Of a stretch of 64,000 nt of DNA, positions 8,095 through 16,709 are shown in pieces (positions within the stretch are counted from its first letter, which is position 1; each line of letters starts with the position of its first letter). The stretch comes from Caldilineaceae bacterium (GTDB lineage: Bacteria; Chloroflexota; Anaerolineae; Caldilineales; Caldilineaceae): the NCBI GenBank assembly GCA_020634755.1, contig JACKBC010000027.1:1-64000 (forward strand), written 5' to 3'. The position numbers were made by a program, and so were the translations under genes. A model generated the notes under the pieces. The model saw only the letters and a program-made list of their open reading frames with translations. It did no database searches and was not told where the DNA came from.

Positions 8095-8191
8095 ATATAC
8101 TCAGTAGATCGCAAGGGCAAGAGATAGCGTCGGATTCAGCAATCGAGATCGACGCCTAGATCGCCAACACCGTTGCGGTGGACTGATATAC
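8095..8191 (+). repeat. R2 element, copy 1 (MITE-like, ~97 bp)
   Basis: It is bounded by imperfect inverted ends (ATATACTCAGT...CGCAAGGG and, inverted, GTATATCAGT...CGCAACGG). It shares AATCGAGA-CG-CGCCT and ATCGCCAACACCGTT blocks with copies at 11385-11480 and 23763-23858. It ends 19 bp before the PBP start codon and therefore forms its immediate upstream region, including a TATACT hexamer. Confidence 0.75.
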
Positions 8192-8210
8192 TGTTTAGAG
8201 AGAAGCACCC

Positions 8211-11057
8211 ATGAACGCCAACATCACTTTCTCTCTGTCTAAACAGGGCGCGCTTTGGGCGCGGCTGGCCTTTTTACTTTTGCTGATGCTGTGGCTGGCC
8301 GGCTGTGAACAAGGACGCTCCACCCAAAAGGAGACAGAAGAACGCATTGCCTCTTCGATTTCGGCTACCAGTTTGTCCAACCCAGATGTATCGGCGCAAC
8401 AGGAGCGCTCTTCGCGCCTGCAGCAGGATGTGGAAGCCTACATGCGCGAATTCCAGCCTGGGCCGCTGCCGCGCCTCTTCCAGACCACGCGGCTCTACGA
8501 CCGCAACGGCGTACTCATTGCCGAGCTTTTTAATGAGGGCCGGCGCGAATGGATTCCCCTGGCCCAGATTTCACACTATCTCATTGAGGCCACCGTCGCC
8601 GTAGAAGACGCCACCTTCTTTACCAATCTGGGCATCGACCCGATGCGCGTGGCCAGCGCTGCTCTGCAGAATGTGAAACAGGGCGAAATTGTTTCTGGCG
8701 CCAGCACCATTACCATGCAGCTTGCCCGCAACATCTTTATGACGCCGGCCGAGCGCATGGAAAATACGCTGGAACGCAAGCAGCTCGAAGCGCAGATCGC
8801 CCGCGATCTGACTCGCGCCTACACCAAAGATGAAATCCTGGAGATGTATCTCAACCTGCTCAACTATGGCCATCTGGCCTATGGGCCGGAAGCCGCCGCG
8901 CGCGTCTATTTTGGCAAGTCCGCTGCCGAGTTGACCCAAGCTGAAGCCATCCTGCTGGCGGGCATTCCGCAGCAGCCGGCCGGGCTAGACCCATATATCC
9001 ATTTGGAGGACGCCAAGCAGCGGCAGCGCATTGTGCTGGACGTGATGGTGCGCAAGCTCAAGCTGACCGCCGCCGATGCCGATGCGCTGTACCAGGAACC
9101 TATTGTACTGGCCGGTGAGCCGGGCCTGGCTCCCAACCTGGCGCCCCATTTTGTCCAATATATGCAGAGCAAGCTCAATGCCCAGTTGGGCAACGACTAT
9201 GTGGCTCGCTCGGGCCTCAACATCTACACCACGCTGGACCTATCCATGCAGCAGCTGGGCCAGGAGATTGCCGCCAAAACAGTGGCCAGACAGCAAGCGC
9301 GTTACGGCATGAACAACGCCGCACTGGTGGCTATGCGTCCAGGCAGCAGCGAGCTGATGGTCATGGTGGGCAGCATTGACTTTGACAACGAAGCGATTGA
9401 CGGCCAAGTCAACGTGGCGCTGAGCCCGCGCCAGCCCGGCAGCAGCATCAAGCCGATTCTGTACGTCACCGCCTTCAACGATCTGCTAATCAGCCCGGCC
9501 ACGGCGCTGTGGGATACGCAGATCCGCTATGACGTGGGCACCGGCATTCCATATATTCCGCAAAATTATGACAATAAATTCCACGGGTTGGTCACCGCGC
9601 GCATGGCGCTAGCCAACAGCTATAACGTTCCCGCCGTCAAAGTATTGGCCGGGCTGGGCGTAGACCGCATGTTGGAATCGGCGCGCGCCATGGGGTTGCA
9701 AAGCTTAAACCGCGAGAACAGCCAGTACGGTCTGCCGTTGGCGCTGGGCGAGGGCGAAGTGACGCTGCTCGACATGGCGACAGCCTTTACAACTATTGCC
9801 AACGGTGGCATCTATCTGGCGCCGACCTCCGTCGTCACTGCGCTGGACAAGCAGAATCTGCCCTCCAAGCTGGCCACCGAGCTGCTGAATGCCGACCGGC
9901 CTCAACAATCGCAGCGCGTGCTCTCGTCTGGCGCCGCTTTTGTGGTGACCGATATTTTGAGCGATAACACGGCGCGCACGCCCATGTTTGGCTCCAATAG
10001 CTATCTGCGCCTGAGCAAGCCCGCGGCCGCCAAAACCGGCACCACCACCGGCCCCCGCGATAATTGGACCATCGGCTTTTCGCGCTATCTGACGGCGGCC
10101 GTTTGGGTGGGCAACACGGACAACCGGCCCATGAATGGCAGCACCGGCGCCTCTAGCGCGGCGCCCATTTGGCACGATTTTATGGAGGCAGTATTGGCCA
10201 ATCCGACGCTGTTGGAAACGTTGGGTGCGCCAACTGAAGACACTGCCGATGACTCAGCCTGGGCGTTTATACCGCCGCCGGATGTGGAGCAGCGGGCGGC
10301 CTGCTTGCCCGGCTTGGCGTGTCGGCAGGGTGGAGAATATTTTACACATGATTGGTTGGTGGCGGCCGGTGCATCTGGCCCGCTAGGAGATATGTTGATT
10401 ACGGCGCCCACCCAGCTCGTTCATCCCGCTGCGGCTTGGCTGCCCATATACTGCACGCAGGCGGGCGGAACCGAGCGCACCTTGACCAAAGTAGGCGGTT
10501 TGGTGGGCTTTTCTAAAGTGGCCCAGGCGCGCGTACAAAAGACGCTGTCTAATCTGGTCAACGGGCCCGGTATTTTCCGCACGCAGGTCGAGCCCGATAG
10601 CGGTGTGACCAACGTGGTTTTCTTTCCGCACAATGAGCTGGAACGCTTCCTGCAGCTGGCGCGCAGCCGCCAGCGCGGAGACGCTGTCAACGTAGGGGCA
10701 TGTGCCGAACAGCACTATTATACGGTGCAGCCCGGTGACTATTGGCGCCAGGTGGCTGAAAAATTTGGTATAGAGACGTGGGTGCTGCAAATGGCCAATG
10801 CGCATGCCATGCGGAACAGCGGCTATTTGCAGCCCGGTGACCGGCTGCTGGCGCCGGCGGGCATCCTTATCGAGGTAAACGACAACGTGCAGCGCTACAC
10901 CGTCCAATCCGGCGACACCTGGGCGCAGATCAGTCAGTCATTTGGCGTCTCGCTGAGTTTGCTGGCTGCTGCCAATCCAGAGATCATGCGTCCCGGTTTT
11001 TTGCTCAAGCCGGGGGACGAAATTGTAATTCCCGACACAGGAGTGAGTTTGAATTAA
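8211..11057 (+). CDS. Class A penicillin-binding protein (GT51 + transpeptidase) with two C-terminal LysM domains
   Basis: The protein has 948 aa. It polymerises glycan strands and cross-links peptides during peptidoglycan synthesis outside the membrane. The glycosyltransferase domain (~95-270) has E132-D-A-T-F-F, the catalytic Glu motif, then G-A-S-T-I-T-M-Q-L-A-R-N. The transpeptidase domain has S411-S-I-K (nucleophile Ser), S470-Y-N and K608-T-G. Two LysM modules (about 836-882 and 893-942, each starting Y-T-V-Q-x-G-D) should bind peptidoglycan. Unusually, the N-terminal hydrophobic stretch ends in L-A-G-C (Cys32), a lipobox, so the protein may be lipid-anchored and not held by an uncleaved helix. 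It starts at ATG 8211 just behind a repeat element. A hairpin follows the stop. Confidence 0.95.
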   Translation: MNANITFSLSKQGALWARLAFLLLLMLWLAGCEQGRSTQKETEERIASSISATSLSNPDVSAQQERSSRLQQDVEAYMREFQPGPLPRLFQTTRLYDRNGVLIAELFNEGRREWIPLAQISHYLIEATVAVEDATFFTNLGIDPMRVASAALQNVKQGEIVSGASTITMQLARNIFMTPAERMENTLERKQLEAQIARDLTRAYTKDEILEMYLNLLNYGHLAYGPEAAARVYFGKSAAELTQAEAILLAGIPQQPAGLDPYIHLEDAKQRQRIVLDVMVRKLKLTAADADALYQEPIVLAGEPGLAPNLAPHFVQYMQSKLNAQLGNDYVARSGLNIYTTLDLSMQQLGQEIAAKTVARQQARYGMNNAALVAMRPGSSELMVMVGSIDFDNEAIDGQVNVALSPRQPGSSIKPILYVTAFNDLLISPATALWDTQIRYDVGTGIPYIPQNYDNKFHGLVTARMALANSYNVPAVKVLAGLGVDRMLESARAMGLQSLNRENSQYGLPLALGEGEVTLLDMATAFTTIANGGIYLAPTSVVTALDKQNLPSKLATELLNADRPQQSQRVLSSGAAFVVTDILSDNTARTPMFGSNSYLRLSKPAAAKTGTTTGPRDNWTIGFSRYLTAAVWVGNTDNRPMNGSTGASSAAPIWHDFMEAVLANPTLLETLGAPTEDTADDSAWAFIPPPDVEQRAACLPGLACRQGGEYFTHDWLVAAGASGPLGDMLITAPTQLVHPAAAWLPIYCTQAGGTERTLTKVGGLVGFSKVAQARVQKTLSNLVNGPGIFRTQVEPDSGVTNVVFFPHNELERFLQLARSRQRGDAVNVGACAEQHYYTVQPGDYWRQVAEKFGIETWVLQMANAHAMRNSGYLQPGDRLLAPAGILIEVNDNVQRYTVQSGDTWAQISQSFGVSLSLLAAANPEIMRPGFLLKPGDEIVIPDTGVSLN

Positions 11058-11058
11058 T

Positions 11059-11085
11059 GTAGGGTGGTTTTTCAAACCGCTCTAC
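11059..11085 (+). repeat. Recurrent hairpin (GTAGGGTGGTTT type) after PBP gene
   Basis: GTAGGGTGGTTT (11059-11070) and AAACCGCTCTAC (11074-11085) form a 12-bp stem with two mismatches and a 3-base loop. It begins 2 bp after the stop codon. The same stem in perfect form follows recJ (20670-20696), so it is a dispersed palindrome used at 3' ends. No clear T-tract follows. Confidence 0.6.
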
Positions 11086-11086
11086 G

Positions 11087-11275
11087 TCAACGAAAAATCT
11101 TGTGTACGAAATAGTCGATTGCCAGATAGAGCACAATGGCGGCCACAATCAGCCCCCACCATGGCATGCGCACCCAAACAACGATAAAGAGACGGTCGAG
11201 GACGCGGAAGAGGATATATGCGAAGATGACGGTGGTTACAATGCTGGCCAACCGCTGTTTAAACGCTGTGGACAT
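11087..11275 (-). CDS. Small two-helix membrane protein
   Basis: The protein has 62 aa from ATG 11275, or 67 aa from an in-frame ATG at 11290. Two hydrophobic segments (about residues 8-28 and 37-55) are separated by a short loop containing R-M-P-W-W, and the C-terminus is basic (H-K-I-F-R). It is convergent with the PBP gene and its stop lies 2 bp from the hairpin that follows that gene. The family is not recognised. The clean hydrophobic periodicity favours a real gene, but its size leaves doubt. Confidence 0.5.
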   Translation of the reverse strand: MSTAFKQRLASIVTTVIFAYILFRVLDRLFIVVWVRMPWWGLIVAAIVLYLAIDYFVHKIFR

Positions 11276-11290
11276 ACTTATAAATTCCAT

Positions 11291-11384
11291 AAACCGTATG
11301 TAACATTCAGGATCTTGAGGGCTGAACTTGTCGAAGCCCGTGTTCCCATCGACAAGCTCGGGTAACGGCTGAATAGGTACAACC
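11291..11384. other. Intergenic palindrome (ACTTGTCGA type)
   Basis: ACTTGTCGAAGCCCG (around 11327-11341) is followed by CGACAAGCTCGGGT (around 11350-11363). Together they form an imperfect hairpin of a type often dispersed in bacterial intergenic DNA. No coding potential is seen. Confidence 0.4.
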
Positions 11385-11480
11385 GTATATTAGTAGATCG
11401 CAACGGCAAGATATCGAGCCGGATTCCCCAATCGAGACCGCCGCCTGAATCGCCAACACCGTTACGGTATATTGTATATC
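11385..11480 (+). repeat. R2 element, copy 2 (~96 bp)
   Basis: It aligns along its whole length with 8095-8191 and 23763-23858, sharing TAGTAGATCGCAA, CCAATCGAGACC and ATCGCCAACACCGTTACGG. The ends are imperfect inverted repeats (GTATATTAGT / ATTGTATATC). It lies between the small membrane gene and the topA terminator. Confidence 0.75.
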
Positions 11481-11560
11481 GCCACGGCGCCGGCCGCATA
11501 GATGCCGGTTTCCTGCGGTAGTTCCGGCTCGATTTCAACCGTTGCAATTCAAAATAAACG

Positions 11561-11603
11561 CAAAATGCAGGCGACCGAGTTGCACTTGGTCGCCTGCATT
11601 TTG
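11561..11603 (-). terminator. topA terminator
   Basis: CAAAATGCAGGCGACC (11561-11576) pairs perfectly with GGTCGCCTGCATTTTG (11588-11603), a 16-bp stem with an 11-base loop, 8 bp downstream of the topA stop codon. The A/T ends give a T-run on the minus strand. Confidence 0.85.
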
Positions 11604-11610
11604 TTTAATT

Positions 11611-14184
11611 CTATGACTTCTTTTTGCGGCGCGTGGTCTTTTTCTTGGGCTTGCTGGCCGCTTTCTCGGCGATCCACTGTAGGGCCTGCTCGAGCGTGAC
11701 GCTTTGGGGCTCCACATCTTTGGGTAACGTAGCGTTGATGCGCCCGTGCTTGACGTAAGGGCCGTAGCGCCCATCCAGCACCTGCACGGCGCCGCCATCG
11801 GGGTGCTCTCCCAACTCTTTGAGAACGCTCTTACTTTTGCCGCCGCCCGCTTTCTTTTGGGCCAACAGCTCCAACGCCCGCGGTAGTTCGATTTCCAGCA
11901 CATTGTCCGGCGCTTTGATGCTGGCGTACACGCCGTCATGCACGACGTAGGGACCAAAGCGGCCTACGCTGGCGCTCACGCTTTTGCCCGTTTCCGGGTG
12001 CGCACCCAGCTTGCGCGGCAGGCTCAACAGACGCAACGCCAGGTCAAAGTCTACATCGTCCGGCTCCATGCCTTTGAGCAGGCTCACGCGCTTGGGTTTC
12101 TTGCCATTGCCCTCATCATCGCCCATCTGTACATAAGGGCCATATGGTCCCTGCTTGAGAAAAATGTCGAGTTCGCTCTCGGGATGCTTGCCCAGGGGCT
12201 TTGGCGCATCGGCCTTTTGAGAGAGCAATTGCTCGGCCTTTTCATTCGTTAGATCGGCGGGCGGCAGATCGGCCGGCAGCCCCGCCGTAATGCGCTCGCC
12301 ATTTTCCTCTTTGGCAATAAAGGGGCCGAACTGACCAATGCGCACTTCGAATGGGAAGTCGGCCAGCTCCACCGCACCAACAATGCGTGGGTCAATGCCG
12401 GCTTCCTTCTCCTTCACCTGGCTTTCCAGCCCCTCTTGGCCCAGGAAAAAGCGGCGCAAATAGGTAAGCCAGGCCAGGTTGCCCAGCGCGATCTCATCCA
12501 GATCGTTTTCCATATTGGCCGTAAATTTCATGTCCACCAGATCGTTGAAGTGATCTTCCAGAAGCTGGGTGACGGCAAAGGCGGTAAAGGTGGGCACCAG
12601 CTCGCGCCGCTGTTTAAAGACATAGCCGCGCGCCTGAATGGTGTCGATAATGGCGGCATAGGTGCTGGGACGGCCAATGCCTTCCGCCTCCAGCGCTTTG
12701 ACCAGCGTCGCTTCTGTGTAACGCGCCGGCGGCTTGGTTTCGTGGCCCACGGCCTCCAGATCGCGACACGCTACAATTTCATCCACGCTCAGTTTGGGCA
12801 GCGGCGCCTCTTGGCTTTCCAAGGCGGCTTCGGGATCGTCCGAGCCTTCCACGTAGGCGCGGAAGAAACCGGCAAAGAGCACTTCGCGGCCGCTGGCGCG
12901 GAAAACCGCGTCGGCTACTTCAAGGGTGACGGTGGTAAAGCGCAGATTGGCATTGGCCATCTGTGTGGCCACCGTACGCTTCCAGATCAGATCGTAGAGC
13001 CGCTGTTCTTGACCGGAAATGGGCAGCTGTTCGGCGGGCAGCATCTGGTCGCCGGCCGGGCGGATGGCCTCGTGGGCCTCCTGGGCATTCTGCGACTTAG
13101 TCTCGTAGCGGCGCGGCGTTTTGTGCAGATACTCTTGGCCATACATTTCGGTGACGCGCCGGCGGGCGGCGTTGATGGCCTGGTCGCTTAGATGGACCGA
13201 GTCGGTGCGCATGTAGGTAATGTGGCCGTTTTCATAAAGCTTTTGCGCCACGCGCATGGTCTCTTTGGCGCCCATGCCCAGCTTGCGGTTGGCTTCCTGT
13301 TGCAGCGTGCTGGTGGTAAATGGCGGATAGGGTGCACGCGTGGCCTCGCGGCTTTCAATCCCGGCCACGCGCCAGTCACCGTTGAGCAGTCGATCGCGCA
13401 GCTTTTCGGCCTCTGTCTGGTTCAGCAGCAGCACCTCTTTGCCTTCGGCCACCTTGCCGGTGTTCTCATCAAAATCGCGCCCGCTGGCCACGCGCACGCC
13501 ACCCACGGAGACGAGCTGCGCCTCAAAGCGGTGATCCGGCTGGTCGGGGCGCTTATTCAAAAAGGCTTTTAGGTCCCAATAGGCGCCGGACTTAAAGGCG
13601 CGGCGCTCGCGTTCGCGCAGCACCAGCAGGCGCACGGCCACGCTCTGCACGCGGCCTGCCGAAAGCTTGGGCGCAATCTTTTTCCAGAGCAGCGGCGATA
13701 CGGTATAGCCCACCAGCCGGTCCAGAATGCGCCGCGTCTCCTGGGCGCGGATCAGGTTTTCGTCCAAATTGCGCGTGTTATTGAGCGCTTCTTGAATGGC
13801 CTCGCGCGTGATTTCATGGAAGACCATGCGGCGCACGGGCACCTTGGGGTTGAGCACTTCGGAGAGGTGCCAACCAATGCTTTCGCCCTCGCGGTCTTCA
13901 TCGGTGGCCAGGATCAGTTCGTCGGCATCTTTGAGCAGCTTCTTGAGCTCATCGACTGTCTTCTTTTTGCCGCGCGAAATTACATAGTGCGGCTCAAAGT
14001 CGTTTTCCACATTAACGCCCAGCCGCGCCCACGGTTCGCCTTTGATCTTGGCGGGCACTTCGCTGGCCGAAGCCGGCAGGTCGCGCACGTGGCCCATGCT
14101 GGCTTTTACTTGATAATCTTTTGGCAAAAAGCCGCGAATTGTCTTCGCTTTAGTGGGGGATTCTACAATTACTAATTTTGTCAT
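11611..14184 (-). CDS. topA: DNA topoisomerase I
   Basis: The protein has 857 aa. It relaxes negative supercoils by transient single-strand cleavage. The TOPRIM domain at the N-terminus (L-V-I-V-E-S-P-x-K-A-K at 4-14; T-D-E-D-R-E-G-E at 94-101) binds Mg2+. The catalytic tyrosine is Y324 in Y-M-R-T-D-S. The C-terminal third has four to five topoisomerase C-terminal repeats (F-G-P-F/Y-x-x-x motifs near 620, 690, 750 and 810) instead of the Cys4 zinc fingers of E. coli TopA. It ends with a Lys/Arg-rich tail (K-K-K-T-T-R-R-K-K-K). A GAGAAGG Shine-Dalgarno precedes the ATG. This layout is common in Chloroflexota, Cyanobacteria and Actinobacteria. Confidence 0.98.
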   Translation of the reverse strand: MTKLVIVESPTKAKTIRGFLPKDYQVKASMGHVRDLPASASEVPAKIKGEPWARLGVNVENDFEPHYVISRGKKKTVDELKKLLKDADELILATDEDREGESIGWHLSEVLNPKVPVRRMVFHEITREAIQEALNNTRNLDENLIRAQETRRILDRLVGYTVSPLLWKKIAPKLSAGRVQSVAVRLLVLRERERRAFKSGAYWDLKAFLNKRPDQPDHRFEAQLVSVGGVRVASGRDFDENTGKVAEGKEVLLLNQTEAEKLRDRLLNGDWRVAGIESREATRAPYPPFTTSTLQQEANRKLGMGAKETMRVAQKLYENGHITYMRTDSVHLSDQAINAARRRVTEMYGQEYLHKTPRRYETKSQNAQEAHEAIRPAGDQMLPAEQLPISGQEQRLYDLIWKRTVATQMANANLRFTTVTLEVADAVFRASGREVLFAGFFRAYVEGSDDPEAALESQEAPLPKLSVDEIVACRDLEAVGHETKPPARYTEATLVKALEAEGIGRPSTYAAIIDTIQARGYVFKQRRELVPTFTAFAVTQLLEDHFNDLVDMKFTANMENDLDEIALGNLAWLTYLRRFFLGQEGLESQVKEKEAGIDPRIVGAVELADFPFEVRIGQFGPFIAKEENGERITAGLPADLPPADLTNEKAEQLLSQKADAPKPLGKHPESELDIFLKQGPYGPYVQMGDDEGNGKKPKRVSLLKGMEPDDVDFDLALRLLSLPRKLGAHPETGKSVSASVGRFGPYVVHDGVYASIKAPDNVLEIELPRALELLAQKKAGGGKSKSVLKELGEHPDGGAVQVLDGRYGPYVKHGRINATLPKDVEPQSVTLEQALQWIAEKAASKPKKKTTRRKKKS

Positions 14185-14273
14185 GAAACCTTCTCGGAAC
14201 TACGAAATAATTGCGTAATGCGAATTGCGTATACTTGTTTAGGGATTTATTGTGCTACGAGTTGCTTTTGCAT

Positions 14274-14427
14274 ATTGCGTGATGCGTGATGCGTGTACCG
14301 GTGGAGTATCTTGTGGGGCTGCAAGCTTATGCAGTGGATAAGGATACCTGCCCTACATGGTTGAACCCATTATTGCCTCGCCATCCGAACAGCTCCAATA
14401 CTGGTTCACGCACCACGCACTACGCAA
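14274..14427. repeat. R5 palindromic element, copy 1 (TGCGTGGTGCGTG type)
   Basis: The left arm (14274-14302), containing ATGCGTGATGCGTGTACCGG, and the right arm (14399-14427), containing CTGGTTCACGCACCACGC, are imperfect inverted repeats separated by ~95 bp of unrelated sequence. Short related TTGCGTAATGCG units also precede the left arm (14210-14230). A second element with the same arms lies at 41691-41778. The remaining 14428-14553 shows no feature. Confidence 0.6.
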
Positions 14428-14553
14428 CACAATTAATTCACTTACTACAAAAAATCTACAATACTTCCTTTTATTTGTAATGCATTCCATGCAATCCGTC
14501 AAAAGCGCACATAGGTTACCAGGAAGTGCCGGTATTGCAAAATTATGGTGCAA

Positions 14554-15768
14554 TCACCGTTTTTCTTGCATCCACTGGATGGCAGCGGCGGCCAGGCTGG
14601 CCGCGCCGATGGGCAACGCGTCCTCATCCAGGCGGAAGGTAGAGGTATGCACGGGGTAGATGCGATCCCAGCTTGGATTGCGCACGCCCAACCGCAAGAA
14701 GCAGCCCGGCGCTTTCTGCGCCATGTAGCTGAAATCTTCGCCCGCCATAATGCGCGGCGCTTCAAAAACGTTTGGCTCGTCCAGCAAACCGTTGAGCGCG
14801 TGAAAGGCGACCTCGGTCGCTTCCGCACTGTTGATTGTGGCGGGGTAGCCTTTGAACACCTCCACAATGGCCTGACCGCCCAGTGGCTCCACAATCCGAC
14901 ACGCATTACGCAGCTGATCGTCCAGAAGTTGCCGCGCTTCCGGCGTATAGCTGCGGATGGTGCCGGTCATATAGACGCTTTCCGGAATCACATTATTAAC
15001 GGTGCCGCCCTGGATCGTGCCAATGGTAATGACGCCAGAATCAATTGGGTCCAAGCGGCGGCTGACGATTTGGTGGATGGCGTTGATCACTTGCGCCGAG
15101 AGCGCAATGGGATCTAGGCTGCGGTGCGGGGCAGCGGCGTGTCCACCAAAGCCGCGAATCTCAATGGAAAAGCGGTCCGCCGCAGCCAGCATAGGGCCGG
15201 AACGAGTACCCACAGAGCCGGTGGGCGCGGTGGCGTCTACATGAATACCAAAAACCGCGTCCAGTCCATCTAGCGCGCCCTCTTCCACCATGCGCATGCC
15301 GCCCGATTTGCCTTCATCATCCTGGGCTTCTTCGCTGGGCTGAAAGAGTAGACGTACGCTGCCCGGCAGCCGTCCTTGATCCGAAAGTTCTTTGAGAATG
15401 GTGGCCGCACCCAGCAACATGGCCGTATGTGAATCGTGGCCGCAGGCGTGCATGAGGCCCGCGCGCTGGCTATCGAACTCCGTGCCATTCTCTTCCAGGA
15501 TGGGGAGCGCATCCATATCGGCGCGCAGCCCAACCACCGGGCCATCGCCACCTTGAATGTGGCCGACCACGCCGGTTTTGGCCACTTCGGTTTCGGTCTC
15601 GATGTGCAGGTCGGTGAGGGTGGCATTGACCAGCCCCGCCGTTTGGTGCTCGGTAAAGCTCAGCTCGGGGTGGCGATGGATGGTGCGCCGCCAGTGGCGG
15701 ATATTTTCGTGCAATTCGTGCGCCCGCTGTAAAAGCTCGGCGTGCGTAATGGGTTGTACATTTGGCAT
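14554..15768 (-). CDS. M20D family amidohydrolase/aminoacylase (paralogue 1)
   Basis: The protein has 404 aa, a normal length for M20D metallohydrolases, which remove N-acyl groups from amino acids or hydrolyse small amides (e.g. hippuricase, IAA-amino acid hydrolase). It has the family blocks R-x-x-I-H-R-H-P-E-L-S-F near residue 27, L-R-A-D-M-D-A-L-P and M-H-A-C-G-H-D-S-H-T-A for metal binding, and Q-P-S-E-E-A-Q-D. The C-terminal M-A-G-E-D-F-S block supplies another ligand region. A clear AGGAGAG precedes ATG 15768. A second M20D gene with highly similar blocks lies at 16710-17927, so they are tandem paralogues flanking a lipoprotein gene. No signal peptide, so probably cytoplasmic. The acyl group removed cannot be predicted. 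Confidence 0.92.
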   Translation of the reverse strand: MPNVQPITHAELLQRAHELHENIRHWRRTIHRHPELSFTEHQTAGLVNATLTDLHIETETEVAKTGVVGHIQGGDGPVVGLRADMDALPILEENGTEFDSQRAGLMHACGHDSHTAMLLGAATILKELSDQGRLPGSVRLLFQPSEEAQDDEGKSGGMRMVEEGALDGLDAVFGIHVDATAPTGSVGTRSGPMLAAADRFSIEIRGFGGHAAAPHRSLDPIALSAQVINAIHQIVSRRLDPIDSGVITIGTIQGGTVNNVIPESVYMTGTIRSYTPEARQLLDDQLRNACRIVEPLGGQAIVEVFKGYPATINSAEATEVAFHALNGLLDEPNVFEAPRIMAGEDFSYMAQKAPGCFLRLGVRNPSWDRIYPVHTSTFRLDEDALPIGAASLAAAAIQWMQEKR

Positions 15769-15782
15769 AGTTCTCTCCTGAA

Positions 15783-15860
15783 CAGGGAATAGGGGATTAG
15801 GGTATCGGGATTCGGAATTAGGGAGTAGGAAGTAGGAATTAGGAAGTAGAGATTAAGCGT
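15783..15860. repeat. Purine-rich imperfect tandem repeat
   Basis: This is an array of 6-8-bp units such as GGGATTAGG, GGAATTAGG, GAGTAGG and GAAGTAGG, read on the plus strand between the lipoprotein and M20 genes. It looks like slipped-strand expansion and lies within the upstream region of the M20 gene starting at 15768. Confidence 0.5.
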
Positions 15861-15885
15861 ACCCATTTACCCCAATCTCCAATCC

Positions 15886-16626
15886 CTACTCTCCCGGTTG
15901 AAAATTAGTTAATTCAAACGTAACATCGCTGCGGTCGTCCTGGAATTTGAGCAGCGGATAGGGCGCCTCTTTGCCGACCCAGGCGACCGAGGCGGTTGAC
16001 TCTGTGTTCACGTTGACGCGCCAAGCGTCAAAGGCGCCAGCTGGCGTTTCGATTTGCTCCTCACCTGCCACCACGACTTCGGCGCGTTCGGTGGCGCCGG
16101 CCAATGGCAAAAAGACGTTGATGCGCGTGGCGTACCCGCTGGCCAAGGGCAAGGCCCGAATGAGCGTGGCCAGCGTCTGTTCATCGCGCGCATCGCTGGG
16201 GATGCTGATGCGCTGATTGGTCATGACAGATTGGACGCTGGTCAATTCGAGATCGGCCTGTGTGCCGTTATACGCCGTTTTGATCATTTCCGAATCGTTA
16301 TCTCGGCTGTGCGCCCAAATGGATAGCGTGGGGCGCAGTGTATCGGCGTGCATTTCGACCACCGAAAGCTGTTGATCGCCCTGGGAAAGCAGCTCGCGCT
16401 GCAAATTCCAAATTGCATTGCCATTGGCATCGGCGCCAGACGCAATGCGAATGCTGGCCGTCCCAATAGATTCGCCGGCATTGTTGCGCATAATGTATTC
16501 ACTGACTTCACCATTATGCCAGGGCGCCGCATTAAATTTGAGCGGTCCAAAGTTGGCGCTGCTGCATCCAGCTGCTAGTCCACTCAGCAGGATAATCAAC
16601 GGAATCAAAATCCAATTTCGCAACAC
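15886..16626 (-). CDS. Predicted lipoprotein, DUF3108-like
   Basis: The protein has 246 aa. The N-terminus is a lipoprotein signal with hydrophobic core and lipobox L-A-A-G-C (Cys21). The mature part is beta-rich with no cysteine, matching in tone the DUF3108-like extracytoplasmic domain (Y-x-x-x-x-A-G-x-x-x-G-T-A near 44-60, substrate unknown). It is likely anchored to the outer face of the membrane. It lies between two M20D amidohydrolase genes on the same strand, so one transcript may carry all three; a functional link is only suggested by position. The DUF assignment is tentative, the lipoprotein call is firm. Confidence 0.7.
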   Translation of the reverse strand: MLRNWILIPLIILLSGLAAGCSSANFGPLKFNAAPWHNGEVSEYIMRNNAGESIGTASIRIASGADANGNAIWNLQRELLSQGDQQLSVVEMHADTLRPTLSIWAHSRDNDSEMIKTAYNGTQADLELTSVQSVMTNQRISIPSDARDEQTLATLIRALPLASGYATRINVFLPLAGATERAEVVVAGEEQIETPAGAFDAWRVNVNTESTASVAWVGKEAPYPLLKFQDDRSDVTFELTNFQPGE

Positions 16627-16648
16627 GTTTCACTCGGTTTCTGTGATA

Positions 16649-16695
16649 GCCGGTCAGCTGGAATGCTGACCGCGAAATGCTGACTGCTGACCGGC
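16649..16695. repeat. Palindrome with internal direct repeats
   Basis: GCCGGTCAGC (16649-16658) and GCTGACCGGC (16686-16695) are a perfect 10-bp inverted pair. Between and after them the unit GAAATGCTGAC(C/T) recurs three times (16661-16708). It lies in the gap between the lipoprotein start and the upstream M20 stop, probably as an RNA hairpin separating them. Confidence 0.5.
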
Positions 16696-16709
16696 TGAAA
16701 TGCTGACCC

